NCBI RefSeq assembly: GCF_000165835.1
Contig: NC_014640.1
Span: forward strand, 4,960,001-5,024,000
DNA from: Achromobacter xylosoxidans A8
GTDB lineage: Bacteria > Pseudomonadota > Gammaproteobacteria > Burkholderiales > Burkholderiaceae_B
Direction of reading: 5' to 3'
Length of the DNA: 64,000 nt
Under the pieces are notes generated by a model. The model worked only from the letters and a program-made list of their open reading frames with translations, ran no database searches and was not told the DNA's origin. The translations under genes were made by a program, and so were the position numbers. How positions within the stretch are numbered: position 1 is the first letter of the stretch; every line of letters starts with the position of its first letter. Below are positions 7,695 through 17,472 of this stretch, one piece after another.

Positions 7695-8663
7695 TTATTG
7701 CATCTTCTCGAACTTGATGTCCTCGACCACCGTTTTCCAATGGCCGTAGGATTGCGCGATCAGCGCGCCGAACTCGTCCCGCGACATCGGGCTGGGCACG
7801 GCGCCCTGCTTCTCGATGGCGTCCGCGGTCGCCGGATCGGCCAGCGCCTGCCGCACGGCCGCGTTCAGCCGGTCCAGCACCGTTGGCGGCGTGCCCGCGG
7901 GCGCGGCCAAGCCGAACCATGAGGGGTTGTTCATGGCCGGCAAGCCGGCCTCGGCGTAGGTCGGCACGTCCGGCAATACCTTGAGCCTGCGCTTGGCCGC
8001 CACGGCCAGCGGGCGGATGCGCTGGGCCTGGATCAGCGGATAGGAAGACGGGATGTTGTCGAATACGACCTGTACCTGCCCTGCCACCAGATCATTCAGC
8101 GCCGGTCCCAGCCCCTTGTAGGGAACGTGCAGCATGCGGGTCCCGGTGGTCTTCAGGAACAGTTCTCCGTTCATGTGGCTCAGGCCGCCGTTGCCGGACG
8201 AGCCAAAGGCGTATTTGTCGGGCGATGCCTTCAGCAACTGTTGAAACGCCGCCAGGTCCTGCGCAGGCAGCGACGGATTCACCACCAGCACATTGGGCAC
8301 GTCGGCCAGGTTGCTGATGGGCGCGAAGTCCTTGACCGGATCGTAGGCGCTCCTGGCGTAGACGTTCGGATTGACCGCATGCGAGCTTTCGACGGCCATC
8401 ACCAGGGTATAGCCGTCGGCAGGCTGCTTGGCAGCGTAGGCCGAACCGATGCTGCCGCCGGCGCCCGGCCGGTTCTCAATCACCACGGATTGGCCGAGCT
8501 GCTCGCCCAGCTTGCCGCCGACCACGCGGGCGATGATGTCCGTGGTGCCTCCCACGGCATAAGGGACGACCAGCCGGATGGGCCGGTCGGGATATTCGGC
8601 GGCCGCCATGGCCGGCAAGACCAGGCAGACGCATGCCGCCAGGCGGAATCGGGAAAGTTTCAT
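7695..8663 (-). CDS. Bug/TctC periplasmic solute receptor
   Basis: 322 residues with a Sec signal peptide ending at AMAAAEYP, then the family opening YPDRPIRLVVPYAVGGTTD, the ENRPGAGGSIGS loop and the LHVPYKGLGPALNDL segment. Bug receptors bind small carboxylates and deliver them to a TctAB-type transporter. It sits between a CoA-transferase and an enoyl-CoA hydratase, so its ligand is likely the free acid which the transferase then activates. No TctA/TctB membrane genes accompany it. Confidence 0.92.
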   Translation of the reverse strand: MKLSRFRLAACVCLVLPAMAAAEYPDRPIRLVVPYAVGGTTDIIARVVGGKLGEQLGQSVVIENRPGAGGSIGSAYAAKQPADGYTLVMAVESSHAVNPNVYARSAYDPVKDFAPISNLADVPNVLVVNPSLPAQDLAAFQQLLKASPDKYAFGSSGNGGLSHMNGELFLKTTGTRMLHVPYKGLGPALNDLVAGQVQVVFDNIPSSYPLIQAQRIRPLAVAAKRRLKVLPDVPTYAEAGLPAMNNPSWFGLAAPAGTPPTVLDRLNAAVRQALADPATADAIEKQGAVPSPMSRDEFGALIAQSYGHWKTVVEDIKFEKMQ

Positions 8664-8685
8664 TGTTTTGTCTCCTCGGGGGGTA

Positions 8686-9867
8686 TTACTGCAATGCGGG
8701 ATCCGGCAGCACCGCTGCCGTGTGTTCGCCCAACAGCGGCGGCGCCGCCCCCAACGCTTCGGCGGGGGTGCCGGCCAGCATGGGATTGCGCACCAGGCGC
8801 ACCTCTCCCAGCGCGGGATGCGTAGCGGTCTGCAGCAATCCGCGATGCAACACCTGCGGATGCGCGAAGACCTCGTCCAAGGTGTGTATCGGCCCCCAGG
8901 GCACGCCCGCCGCGTCGAAGGCGTCCGTCCAGCGCTTGCGCGCCGCGGCCGCCAAGGTTTCGGCGATCAGGGGCCGCAGGCTGTCCATGTGGGCCAGGCG
9001 CGCGCTGTTGGTCGCGTAGCGCGCATCGGCCGCCCATTCGGGATGGCCGGCCACGCCGCTGAAGCGCGCGAACTGGCCGTCGTTGCCTATCGCCAGGATC
9101 AGGTGGCCGTCGGCGCAGGCGAAGACCTCGTAGGGCGCGCAATTCGGATGCGCGTTGCCGCTGCGCTTGGGCGCCTCGCCCGAGACCAGGTAATTGGCGC
9201 CCTGGTTGGCATTGAGCGCCACCGCGACGTCAAGCAGGCATATATCCAGCGGCATGCCTTGTCCGGTCTGGTCGCGCTGGCGCAAGGCGGCAAGCACTGC
9301 GGAGGTGGCGTACATGCCCGTCATCAGGTCCACCACCGCGACGCCGGTGCGCAGCGGCCCCGCGCCGGGCGTGCCATCGGGCTGCCCCGTGTAGCTCATC
9401 AGTCCTCCCATGCCCTGGAATACGTAGTCGTATCCCGGCTTGCCCGCCAGGGGACCGGACTGGCCATAGCCGGTGATGGACAGGTAGATGAGCCGCGGGT
9501 TGACGCTAGCCAGCGAGGCATAGTCGAGCCCGTACTTGCGCAGGCCTCCGGCCTTGTAGTTCTCGACCAGGATGTCGGCGTCGGCGACCAGTTCGCGCAC
9601 GCGGGCGGCCCCAGCCTCGGTGGCGAAGTCGATGGCGACGGATTGCTTGCCGCGGTTGCACGCCATGAAATAGGCCGACATGGAGGCCTTGCCGTCCGCG
9701 GACCGCAGGTCTGGCGGCCCCCAGCCGCGCGTATCGTCGCCGCGGTCGGGATGCTCCACCTTGACGACTTGCGCACCGAGGTCCGACAGGTTCTGCGTGC
9801 ACCATGGGCCCGCGAGGATGCGCGACAGGTCCACGACTTTGACGCCGCGCAAGGCATTGTGAAGCAT
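8686..9867 (-). CDS. Family III CoA-transferase (CaiB/BaiF type)
   Basis: 393 residues starting at ATG 9867, with GGAG 5 bases upstream. The family III pattern is present throughout: VVDLSRILAGPWCTQNLSDL at the N-terminus, VKVEHPDRGDDTRGWGPP, NRGKQSVAID, VENYKAGGLRKYGLD, and GVAVVDLMTGMYA in which Asp180 matches the acyl-anhydride-forming aspartate. It moves CoA between an acyl-CoA and a carboxylic acid in the cytoplasm. First gene of the operon with the Bug receptor and enoyl-CoA hydratase; divergent from another Bug at 10125, with two CGAAAnATTCG motifs between. The longer upstream frame (to 10122) crosses that control region and was rejected. Confidence 0.92.
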   Translation of the reverse strand: MLHNALRGVKVVDLSRILAGPWCTQNLSDLGAQVVKVEHPDRGDDTRGWGPPDLRSADGKASMSAYFMACNRGKQSVAIDFATEAGAARVRELVADADILVENYKAGGLRKYGLDYASLASVNPRLIYLSITGYGQSGPLAGKPGYDYVFQGMGGLMSYTGQPDGTPGAGPLRTGVAVVDLMTGMYATSAVLAALRQRDQTGQGMPLDICLLDVAVALNANQGANYLVSGEAPKRSGNAHPNCAPYEVFACADGHLILAIGNDGQFARFSGVAGHPEWAADARYATNSARLAHMDSLRPLIAETLAAAARKRWTDAFDAAGVPWGPIHTLDEVFAHPQVLHRGLLQTATHPALGEVRLVRNPMLAGTPAEALGAAPPLLGEHTAAVLPDPALQ

Positions 9868-9928
9868 AGTTTCTCCGTGATTCAGGCGATCCGGAAAAGT
9901 ATGCAGGCCGCCTTGCGCGGTGAGGAGT

Positions 9929-9939
9929 CGAATGTTTCG
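9929..9939. promoter_or_regulatory. Candidate operator CGAATGTTTCG, site 1
   Basis: Read on the minus strand this is CGAAACATTCG; with flanking bases it is a 5-3-5 inverted repeat (TCGAA-TGT-TTCGA, 9928-9940). It lies 62 bp upstream of the caiB-like start. Confidence 0.45.
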
Positions 9940-10021
9940 AACGCTGTGTTCGTCGCCATTCAAGCCGCCGGCGCGCCCTGCGGACCGGCACAGTCCTTTA
10001 GAAAACCGCGAAAGTTGGGTT

Positions 10022-10032
10022 CGAATATTTCG
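10022..10032. promoter_or_regulatory. Candidate operator CGAATATTTCG, site 2
   Basis: Minus-strand reading CGAAATATTCG, differing from site 1 only at the central base. It lies about 90 bp upstream of the divergent Bug gene at 10125. Confidence 0.45.
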
Positions 10033-10124
10033 GATGGAGTAATGCGCGGGCCGCCTCCATACTGGCCGCACGGAGGCGTGGCTGCAGTCGCGCCGCCTTG
10101 ACGACAAGACTCCAGGAGACAACC

Positions 10125-11099
10125 ATGATCCGCAATATCCTGCGACGCGGCGCGTTCGGCGCGCTGCTCGCGAGCAGCCTGGCGGCGGGCGCCGCCCACG
10201 CCGCGTATCCCGACCATCCCGTCACCGTCGTGGTGGCCTTCGCCCCCGGCGGCATGACCGACATCGTCGCCCGCCTGCTGTCGGCGGAACTGGGCAAACG
10301 CTTCAACCAGACCTTCGTGGTCGAGAACAAGCCGGGCGCTGCCGGACAGATAGGTACGGAATTGGTCGCGCGCCAGAAGAACGACGGCTATACCCTGCTG
10401 GTCAGCGCCACTGGGCATGTGATCGGCCCGGCGGTCAACGACAAGGTCCGCTATGACCCGATCAAGGACTTCGAACCCATCTCGATTCTCGCCCGCGCGC
10501 CGAATCTGGTGGTGGTCAACGCGGGCCTGCCGGTCAAGACCATCCCCGAGTTCCTCAGCTGGGGCAAGTCGCAGCCTGGCGTGCCCTATGGTTCGGCGGG
10601 ATTCGGCGGATCCACCCATCTGGGCGGCGAATGGCTGAAGAAGATTACCGGGGTGCCGATGGAACACGTGCCCTACAAGGGCGCGTCGCCGGCCACCAAC
10701 GCGGTCGTTTCGGGCGAGCTCAAGGTCGCGGTACAGGACGCGATGAGCGTGGCGCCCTTCATCAAGTCCGGACAGTTGCGTCCCATCGGCGTCGCCAGCG
10801 CCGAACGCAGCAAGCTGTTCCCGGATCTGCCCACCTTCGCGGAATCCGGCGCGCCCGGCCTGGACGTCTACACCTGGCTCGGCTTCTACGCGCCGGCCGG
10901 CACCGACCCGGCCATCGTGGCCAAGCTGAACGAAGCCACCAACCAGATCATGAACTCGCCCGAAATGGTTCAGCGCCTGGCCGGACAGAACAGCGAGCCG
11001 CTAGGCCCGATGACGCCGAAACAGGTAAGCGGCTTTGTCGCGGACGAAACCGCCAAATGGCGAAACGTGGTTCAGACCACTGGCGTCAAGGTGGAGTAG
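10125..11099 (+). CDS. Bug/TctC periplasmic solute receptor
   Basis: 324 residues from ATG 10125 (AGGAG 7 bases upstream). Signal peptide through AAGAAHAAYP, then YPDHPVTVVVAFAPGGMTD, VENKPGAAGQIGTE and the MEHVPYKGASPATNAVV segment of the receptor family. It is monocistronic and divergent from the caiB/Bug/hydratase operon, sharing its control region and the two CGAAAnATTCG motifs, so it is probably co-regulated and may bind a related carboxylate. A hairpin follows its stop. Confidence 0.92.
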   Translation: MIRNILRRGAFGALLASSLAAGAAHAAYPDHPVTVVVAFAPGGMTDIVARLLSAELGKRFNQTFVVENKPGAAGQIGTELVARQKNDGYTLLVSATGHVIGPAVNDKVRYDPIKDFEPISILARAPNLVVVNAGLPVKTIPEFLSWGKSQPGVPYGSAGFGGSTHLGGEWLKKITGVPMEHVPYKGASPATNAVVSGELKVAVQDAMSVAPFIKSGQLRPIGVASAERSKLFPDLPTFAESGAPGLDVYTWLGFYAPAGTDPAIVAKLNEATNQIMNSPEMVQRLAGQNSEPLGPMTPKQVSGFVADETAKWRNVVQTTGVKVE

Positions 11100-11143
11100 A
11101 CACAGCAGAGGCGACGCAGGCCGCCCTTGCGGCCGGCGCGGGC

Positions 11144-11182
11144 GCTAGGGTCTCGTCCCGTACCTGCGGGACGGGACGCTAG
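11144..11182. terminator. Hairpin between convergent genes
   Basis: A long imperfect stem (GCTAG...CTAGC outside, perfect 7-bp CGTCCCG/CGGGACG inside at 11154-11173, loop TACCTG) lies between the Bug gene and the convergent thioesterase gene and overlaps the latter's stop. There is no T-run, so it may only slow transcription or protect the mRNA 3' ends. Confidence 0.4.
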
Positions 11183-11607
11183 CCGTCCGACGCCGGCGCC
11201 GACGCCGCGCGCACGGCAAACACCGCGTTGGCCTTGAGCATGACACGGCCTTCCACCTGCAACAGGCAAGTGGCGTAGATCAGGCGCTTGCCCTGCTTGT
11301 CGATCTGGACGTGTGCCTCGAGCCAGTCGCCGGGCTTGACGGGGTTCATGTACTCCACCGACATCTGCACGGTGACAACCGACACCTGCGCCTGAGTGGC
11401 GATGGTATGCCCCAGCGCGCTGTCGGCCAGGGTAGCCAGCAATCCGCCGTGGGCAATGGCATGCATATTGGTGTGGGCCAGGCCCAGGCGCAACGCGAGC
11501 ACATTGTCGCTGTCGCGCTTGTACAGCGCGCCCAGTTCGGCAAGATGCGCCATGAAGGGACTGCTCGGGCGCCAGGGCGCAAAACCGGAAGGTATGGAGT
11601 CTGTCAT
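11179..11607 (-). CDS. PaaI-type hotdog thioesterase
   Basis: 142 residues of hotdog fold. The active-site pattern of PaaI thioesterases is visible: HGG at 53-55 and Asp62 in TLADSALGHTIA, followed by VQMSVEYMNPVKPGDWLEA. It hydrolyses acyl-CoA thioesters and may release CoA from stalled intermediates of the pathway encoded upstream. It is 92 bp downstream of the FadB-like gene on the same strand and is probably the last gene of that operon. Confidence 0.85.
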   Translation of the reverse strand: MTDSIPSGFAPWRPSSPFMAHLAELGALYKRDSDNVLALRLGLAHTNMHAIAHGGLLATLADSALGHTIATQAQVSVVTVQMSVEYMNPVKPGDWLEAHVQIDKQGKRLIYATCLLQVEGRVMLKANAVFAVRAASAPASDG

Positions 11608-11699
11608 GGCTGGGATTTATGTCTGGGGGAATACAGTATCGCAAAGAAGGCCGCGGCCGGCATGACGCCGGGCGCGGCCGTGGCCATGGCGCGGACGCG

Positions 11700-13802
11700 T
11701 CAGAATGCGGTCCTGCCCTCTTTCACCAGCCGCTCGAGCAGCGGCGCGGGCGTCCAATGTTCGCCATGGGCGCGCTGCAATTCCCGGATTTTCTCCAGCG
11801 TCTCGGCCAGCCCCAGGGTCTGGGCATAGAACATGGGGCCGCCACGCGCGCCCGGAAAGCCGTAGCCGTGGACATAAACCACATCCACGTCCGAGGCGCG
11901 CTGCGCGATGCCTTCCTCGATGATGCGGGCCCCTTCGTTGGCCAGCGCCAGCATGCAGCGCTCGACGATTTCCTCATCGCTGACCGGCCGCCGCGCGATG
12001 CCGGCCTCGCGCGCGCATGTCTCGATGATGCCGTCCACCACGGGATCCGGCAGCGGCTGGCGGCTGCCCGGCTCGTAGCGGTAATACCCTGCCTGGGTCT
12101 TCTGGCCAAAGCGGCCCAGTTCGCAGATGCGGTCCGCAACCTTGGAATAGCGCAGATGCGCGGGACGGGTGGGCGCCAGCCGCTTGCGCGTGGCCCAGTT
12201 GATGTCCATGCCCGCCAGGTCGGCCATGGCCAACGGCCCCATGGCCATGCCGAAGCGCGTAAGCGCGCCATCGATCTGCTGCGGGCTGGCCCCTTCTTCC
12301 AGCAGAAAGCCCGCCTCGCGCCAGTATCCCGTCAGCATGCGATTGCCGACGAAGCCTTCGCATACCCCGACCAGCACCGGAATCTTGCCGATTTGCTGCG
12401 CAACCGCCATGCAGGTCGCAATGACGTCGGCGCCGGTGCGCGCGCCGCGCACCACTTCAAGCAGCTTCATGACGTTGGCCGGACTGAAGAAATGCAGGCC
12501 TATCACCGCCTCGGGGCGCGCCGTGCAGGTCGCTATCTCGTCGATGTTCAGGCGCGAGGTATTGGTGGCCAGGATCGCACCGGGCTTGCACACCGCATCC
12601 AGTTGCCGGAAGACGGCCTGTTTGACCGCCATGTCTTCGAACACGGCTTCGATCACTAGATCCGCCTGCGCCAGGTCCTGCATGTCCAGGCTGGGAGCAA
12701 TGCGCGCCATCCGGGCCTCGACGCCAGCGGCATCGAGCTTGCCCTTGGCGGCGGTGATTTCGTAGTTCTTGCGGATCAGGGACATGCCGCGGTCCAGTGC
12801 CGCCTGCTCGCGCTCGTACAGCGTCACGTCGTAGCCGGCATTGGCATATGCCATGGCGATGCCGCCGCCCATGGTGCCGGCCCCCAGAATGCCGACGCGG
12901 CCGATCCGGCCTGCGCTACCGCCACCGGTGACGCGCGGCGCTTCCCTCTCGGCGAAGAACAGGTGGCGCAGCGCTTTGGAGGCATCGCCCTCGACCAGCG
13001 CGTCGAACAGGCGGCGCTCTTCATCCAGCCCCGGCTCGATAGGCTGGCGCGTAGCGGCCTCCAGGCAATCGATGACTGCGCGCTGCGCAATTGCGTTGCG
13101 CGCCTTGGGATTGACGCCAGCCCGCGCCGCAGCGAAATCCACGCCGCCCGCGTCCAAGGCGCGGCGCGCAGCAAGCGGATGCGAGTCCTGTGCGGCACGT
13201 TCACGCGCGTAAGACAGCGCGAAATCCAGCAGATCGCCTTCGGCGACCGCATCGACCAACCCGACCGCCATGGCCGCCGTGGCATCCATGGGCTTGCCGG
13301 ACTGAATCATGTCGAGCGCGCGCGACACGCCTATCAATCGCGGCAGGCGCTGGGTACCGCCGCCGCCTGGCACCAGGCCGAGGTTCACTTCAGGCAGCCC
13401 CATTTTGGAGTCCGCCTGCGCGACGCGGTAGTGGCATCCCAGAGCCAGTTCCAGCCCGCCGCCCAAGGCGAAGCCATGGATCGCGGCCACCACCGGCTTG
13501 GCGGATGCCTCGATCGCGGCAATGACGTCGCGCAGCATGGGCTTGGCGGTGGCGGCCGGCGTATTGAACTGGCGGATATCGGCGCCGCCGCAGAACGCCT
13601 TGCCGGCGCCGGCGATGACGATGGAGTCCACGCCTTCATCGGCCAGCGCCAGGGCCAACCCTGCATGGATGCCGCTGCGCACGGTATCGCCCAGGCCGTT
13701 GACGGGCGGGTTATCAAGAAAGATCACGGCCACTCGCTCCTGCAGGAGGTAGCGGGTGGTTGGGGATAGGTCGCGGGACGGCGATGCGGCGGGCAAGTTC
13801 AT
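11700..13802 (-). CDS. FadB/FadJ-like hydratase/3-hydroxyacyl-CoA dehydrogenase
   Basis: 700-residue bifunctional beta-oxidation enzyme. The N-terminal crotonase domain (to about residue 200) has [34 protein letters not shown] and [20 protein letters not shown] with both catalytic glutamates. The dehydrogenase part begins near residue 300 with the NAD-binding [20 protein letters not shown] and the catalytic [17 protein letters not shown]. The order matches FadJ/multifunctional-enzyme proteins. It starts 25 bp after the acyl-CoA dehydrogenase stop and performs the two steps after dehydrogenation. Confidence 0.93.
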   Translation of the reverse strand: MNLPAASPSRDLSPTTRYLLQERVAVIFLDNPPVNGLGDTVRSGIHAGLALALADEGVDSIVIAGAGKAFCGGADIRQFNTPAATAKPMLRDVIAAIEASAKPVVAAIHGFALGGGLELALGCHYRVAQADSKMGLPEVNLGLVPGGGGTQRLPRLIGVSRALDMIQSGKPMDATAAMAVGLVDAVAEGDLLDFALSYARERAAQDSHPLAARRALDAGGVDFAAARAGVNPKARNAIAQRAVIDCLEAATRQPIEPGLDEERRLFDALVEGDASKALRHLFFAEREAPRVTGGGSAGRIGRVGILGAGTMGGGIAMAYANAGYDVTLYEREQAALDRGMSLIRKNYEITAAKGKLDAAGVEARMARIAPSLDMQDLAQADLVIEAVFEDMAVKQAVFRQLDAVCKPGAILATNTSRLNIDEIATCTARPEAVIGLHFFSPANVMKLLEVVRGARTGADVIATCMAVAQQIGKIPVLVGVCEGFVGNRMLTGYWREAGFLLEEGASPQQIDGALTRFGMAMGPLAMADLAGMDINWATRKRLAPTRPAHLRYSKVADRICELGRFGQKTQAGYYRYEPGSRQPLPDPVVDGIIETCAREAGIARRPVSDEEIVERCMLALANEGARIIEEGIAQRASDVDVVYVHGYGFPGARGGPMFYAQTLGLAETLEKIRELQRAHGEHWTPAPLLERLVKEGRTAF

Positions 13803-13827
13803 GGTGTACCTCGTTCAGCGGCGCGGC

Positions 13828-16125
13828 TCAGGCCGTCGCCAACCGTTGATAGCGGTTGAGATGGTGCCGGGTGTCGCCCAGCGTGTATTCGATAGCCAGC
13901 AGCCGCTTGACGTAGTGGCCCACCGGGAGTTCGTCGGTCATGCCCATGCCCCCATGCAGCTGGATGCTTTGGTGGCTGATATAGCGCGCGGCCGCGCCGC
14001 AACTGGCCTTGGCGGCGGACACCAGCTGCGCCCATGGGCGCGCGTCCGATTGCGCCGCGCCTGCCGCCAGCCAGGTCAGCGAACGCGCCTGCTCCAGCGC
14101 CAGCAGCATGTCCACCAACCTGTGCTGTACCGCCTGGAAGCGGCCTATGGATTGGCCGAATTGGCGGCGTTCCGCGACGTGGTCGCGGGTGGCGTTCAGC
14201 AGTGCTTGCATGGCCCCCAGCGCTTCCGCGCACAGCGCCACGCGCGTGGCGTCTGCCGCGAACGCCAGGGCATCGGCTGCCGGACCCAGCCGCGCGGCGC
14301 TGTCGACGCGGCAGTTCTTCAGCCTGATGTCCGCGTAGGGACGGCCGTCCAGGCCGGGCGCGCCTTGGCGCTCCAGGCCGGGCGCATCGGCTTTGACCAG
14401 AAATACCGCCGTTCCCGATTCGTCACGTGCCGTGACCAACAGTTGCCGGGCGCCCGCGCCATAGGGTATGCGCCGCTTCACGCCGTTCAGTAACCAGCCG
14501 CCGCCTCCGCGCACAGCGGTCACGTTCAGATCGTCAATCGGCCAATCCGCATCTGGTTCAGCATGAGCCAACAACGGCGCGGCGCCTTGCGCGATCTCGG
14601 CCAACAGCGCGCTCACCCGCTCACCTTGCGGCAGGCGCGCCAGCAGTTGGCCGCAAAGCAGCGCGCTGGCGTCGTAGGGTTCGACCACCAGATGACGTCC
14701 GAAGCGCTGCATGACCACGCACAAGTCCGCGAGCCCGCCATCCATCCCGCCTGCCGATGCCGGCAACCCCAGGCCCAGCAGCCCCATGTCGGCAAAGGCG
14801 CGCCAGTGCGGCGAAGCTTCGGGGTCCGCATCGCCGGGCAACGCGGGCCGGGCGGCGGGAGACGGATACTCCCCCTGAAGGTACCGTCCGACGGCGTCAT
14901 CGAGCGTGCGCTGGTCTACGCTCAGGTCGTCGGCCTCGCCCAACGCCAGCTTGGCGATGATGTTCTTCTGGACCTCGTCCGTTCCGCCGTAGATCGAAAT
15001 CTTGCGCAGGTTGAGATAGAAGCCGGGCATGGCTTCCAGTTCCTCTGCCGTTGTCGGAGCGCCCCGCGCATAGTCACGCTCCAGCGCACCTGAGTCATAG
15101 GCGAGCGCATGCGTACCGGCCGTGTCGACCAGCGCTACGCTGATGCGCTGCGCCAGCGTGGACCCCAGGTACTTCAATATCGAAGCTTCCGCGCCGTGCC
15201 CTGCGCCGCGCTGGTCGCGCGCAATCAGCCGCAGATTGGTCTGCTCCAGGGCCAGCGTATCGATCTCCAGCTGCGCCAGCCGCTGCGCGAAAACAGGATC
15301 TTCGACCAAAGGACGGCCGTCCGCCTGGCGTTGCGCCGCCAGCCGCTGCAGATGGCCCAGTTCGCGCTTGGCGCGGCCCACGCGGGCGGCGCCGAAACGC
15401 TCGTGCGACAACAGGTACTTTGCGTATGTCCAGCCATGGTCCATTTCACCGACCAGATGCGAGGCAGGCACCACGACCTCATCGAGGAAAACCTCGTTGA
15501 TCTCTACTCCGCCGTCCAGCGTGCGGATCGGCCGTAGCGACACCCCGGGACTGCGCATGTCGATGAGCAGGAAGGAAATGCCCTCTTGCGCCTTGGCCTC
15601 GGGGTTGGTACGCGCCAGGCAGAACATCATGTCGGCGTACTGGGCGTAGGTGGTCCAGGTTTTCTGCCCGTTCACCACGAAGACATCGCCCTCGCGGCGA
15701 GCGCGGGTACTCAGCGCAGCAAGGTCGGAACCCGCACCCGGTTCGGAATAGCCCTGGCACCACCAGTCCTGCCCGCTGAGGATGCGCGGCAGGAAGTAGC
15801 TTTTCTGCCATGCGGAGCCATAGGCCATGATGACGGGCGCCACCATGCGCAGCCCGAACGGCACGGTTTCGGGCGCGCCCGCCAAGGCGCACTCCTCGTC
15901 GAACAGGTTGCGCTGCTCGATGCTCCAGCCGGCCCCGCCATGCTCGGCGGGCCAGTTCGGCGCGACCCAGCCGCGCTCGTTCAAGATCCGGTGCCAGCGC
16001 AGGAAATCCTGCTTGTCCAGCCGCTGATGATCCATCACCTTGCGCCTGAGGTCGGCGGGCAGGCGTTCTTGCAGGAATGCGCGGACTTCGCGGCGAAAGT
16101 CCTCGAGGGAGCAATCAAGCGGCAT
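13828..16125 (-). CDS. Fused double acyl-CoA dehydrogenase
   Basis: 765 residues holding two acyl-CoA dehydrogenase modules in tandem. Module 1 (about 1-395) has WCQGYSEPGAGSDLAAL, NGQKTWTTYAQYADMMFCLA and IYGGTDEVQKNIIAKLALG. Module 2 (about 400-765) has GLLGLGLPASAGG, RDHVAERRQFGQSIGRFQA and HGGMGMTDELPVGHYVKRLL. These resemble the large and small subunits of heteromeric acyl-CoA dehydrogenases (PimC/PimD and actinobacterial alpha2beta2 enzymes) joined in one chain. It reduces FAD while introducing a double bond into an acyl-CoA. The start overlaps the CoA-transferase B stop by 11 nt. In the two-gene enzymes the halves share FAD sites, so a homodimer of this fusion would imitate the heterotetramer. 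Confidence 0.92.
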   Translation of the reverse strand: MPLDCSLEDFRREVRAFLQERLPADLRRKVMDHQRLDKQDFLRWHRILNERGWVAPNWPAEHGGAGWSIEQRNLFDEECALAGAPETVPFGLRMVAPVIMAYGSAWQKSYFLPRILSGQDWWCQGYSEPGAGSDLAALSTRARREGDVFVVNGQKTWTTYAQYADMMFCLARTNPEAKAQEGISFLLIDMRSPGVSLRPIRTLDGGVEINEVFLDEVVVPASHLVGEMDHGWTYAKYLLSHERFGAARVGRAKRELGHLQRLAAQRQADGRPLVEDPVFAQRLAQLEIDTLALEQTNLRLIARDQRGAGHGAEASILKYLGSTLAQRISVALVDTAGTHALAYDSGALERDYARGAPTTAEELEAMPGFYLNLRKISIYGGTDEVQKNIIAKLALGEADDLSVDQRTLDDAVGRYLQGEYPSPAARPALPGDADPEASPHWRAFADMGLLGLGLPASAGGMDGGLADLCVVMQRFGRHLVVEPYDASALLCGQLLARLPQGERVSALLAEIAQGAAPLLAHAEPDADWPIDDLNVTAVRGGGGWLLNGVKRRIPYGAGARQLLVTARDESGTAVFLVKADAPGLERQGAPGLDGRPYADIRLKNCRVDSAARLGPAADALAFAADATRVALCAEALGAMQALLNATRDHVAERRQFGQSIGRFQAVQHRLVDMLLALEQARSLTWLAAGAAQSDARPWAQLVSAAKASCGAAARYISHQSIQLHGGMGMTDELPVGHYVKRLLAIEYTLGDTRHHLNRYQRLATA

Positions 16126-16777
16126 CGGGCAGATCCTCCGCGAAGCGCAGCGGCGCGTCGGTCGCCGCCTGCAGGGTTACGCGGGTGAGGCCCGGCGCCA
16201 TGTCGCGCACCAGAAATCCCTCGGGCGTGACGTCGAGCGTGGCGAGGTCGGTATAGACCCGGTCCACGCATGCCGCGCCCGTCAACGGCAGGTCGCATAG
16301 CCGGCGCAGCCGCGAGCGGCCGTCGCGGGTAAGGTGTTCCATCAGCACGTGGACCCGTTTGGCGCCCACGGCCAGGTCCATGGCGCCGCCCACCGCCGCA
16401 GCCACGCCGGGCTGGCCCAGCGACCAATTGGCCAGGTCGCCGGTTTCCGACACCTGGTAGGCCCCGAGGATGCAGTAGTCCAGATGTCCCCCGCGCATCA
16501 TGGCGAAGGAATCCGCATGATTGAAGAAGCTGCCGCCCGCGGCCATGGCGATGCTCTGCTTGGCCGCGTTGGTCAGGTCGGGATCGACCGGATCGGCCTC
16601 CGAGCGTGCGCGCATGCCGAGTATGCCGTTCTCGCTATGGACGATGACGCCATGCTCCGGCCTCCAGTAGTCGAGCGCCATGACGGGCAAGCCGATGCCC
16701 AGATTGACGTAGGAGCCGGGAGGGATGTCCGCCGCCGCGCGGCGCGCGATGTCCTCGCGGGAGTATCGTTCGATCAT
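16115..16777 (-). CDS. 3-oxoacid CoA-transferase, subunit B
   Basis: 220 residues. The type I CoA-transferase catalytic motif SENG is at 48-51 (Glu49), followed by GGSFFNHADSFAMMRGGHLD and LGAYQVSETGDLANW. The intact Glu marks a true CoA-transferase rather than the related ring-opening hydrolases (IpdAB). The ATG at 16777 overlaps the A-subunit TGA (ATGA), implying coupled translation and 1:1 assembly. It moves CoA between succinyl- or acetyl-CoA and a 3-oxo acid. Confidence 0.93.
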   Translation of the reverse strand: MIERYSREDIARRAAADIPPGSYVNLGIGLPVMALDYWRPEHGVIVHSENGILGMRARSEADPVDPDLTNAAKQSIAMAAGGSFFNHADSFAMMRGGHLDYCILGAYQVSETGDLANWSLGQPGVAAAVGGAMDLAVGAKRVHVLMEHLTRDGRSRLRRLCDLPLTGAACVDRVYTDLATLDVTPEGFLVRDMAPGLTRVTLQAATDAPLRFAEDLPDAA

Positions 16778-17472
16778 TGCAAGGCTCCAGTCAATTGGGC
16801 GTCGCGAATGCGCAGCACGCGCTGCACGAAGATGCCGGGCGTGACGATGTGCTCCGGATCCAGTCCGCCCACCTGCGCCAGCGTATGAACCTGCACGACG
16901 GCGGTGGCCGCAGCCATGCACATCAGCGGACCGAAATTGCGTCCCGCCTTGCGGTAGATCAGGTTGCCCAGGGGATCCGCGCAATACGCCTTCACCAGCG
17001 CGTAGTCGGCGTGCAGGGGCTCCTCGAACACGTGCCCCACGCCTTTGATCATCCGTGTCTCCTTGCCTTCGGCCAGCAGCGTGCCGTAGCCGGTGGGCGT
17101 GAAGAATCCGCCCAGGCCCGAACCTGCCGCCCGCAGGCGCTCGGCCAGCGTGCCTTGCGGCACGCACTCGTAGTCGATCAAGCCGTCGGCATAGGCCGAT
17201 TCGAACGCCTGGGACTCCGCGCCGCGCGGATACGAGGCGATCAGCTTGCGCACGCGGCCCAACCGGATCAGCCGCGCCAATCCGCTATCGCGGGCGCCGC
17301 TGTTGTTGCACACCACGGTCAGCTCACGCGCGCCCAGCTCCACCAGCGCATCGAGCAATTCGACGGGTTGGCCGGACAGGCCGAAACCGCTGACCAGAAC
17401 GGTGGCGCCGTCCGGGATATCCCCCACCGCTTGCGCGGCGCAATCTACTGTCTTGTTCATCATGGCGGCCAT
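16774..17472 (-). CDS. 3-oxoacid CoA-transferase, subunit A
   Basis: About 232 residues. Typical segments are VLVSGFGLSGQPVELLDAL, the CoA-binding VCNNSGARDSGLARLIRLG, and FFTPTGYGTLLAEGKE. The chosen ATG (17472) overlaps the stop of the preceding thiolase-like gene (TGATG); ATGs at 17463 and 17460 are alternatives. It forms the enzyme together with subunit B immediately downstream. Confidence 0.92.
   Translation of the reverse strand: MAAMMNKTVDCAAQAVGDIPDGATVLVSGFGLSGQPVELLDALVELGARELTVVCNNSGARDSGLARLIRLGRVRKLIASYPRGAESQAFESAYADGLIDYECVPQGTLAERLRAAGSGLGGFFTPTGYGTLLAEGKETRMIKGVGHVFEEPLHADYALVKAYCADPLGNLIYRKAGRNFGPLMCMAAATAVVQVHTLAQVGGLDPEHIVTPGIFVQRVLRIRDAQLTGALQ

Noticed and set aside
16115..17167. 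Long version (350 codons) of the CoA-transferase B gene
   Set aside because: The first 130 codons are an antisense-like reading of subunit A; the family N-terminus begins at the ATGA-overlapping start 16777.
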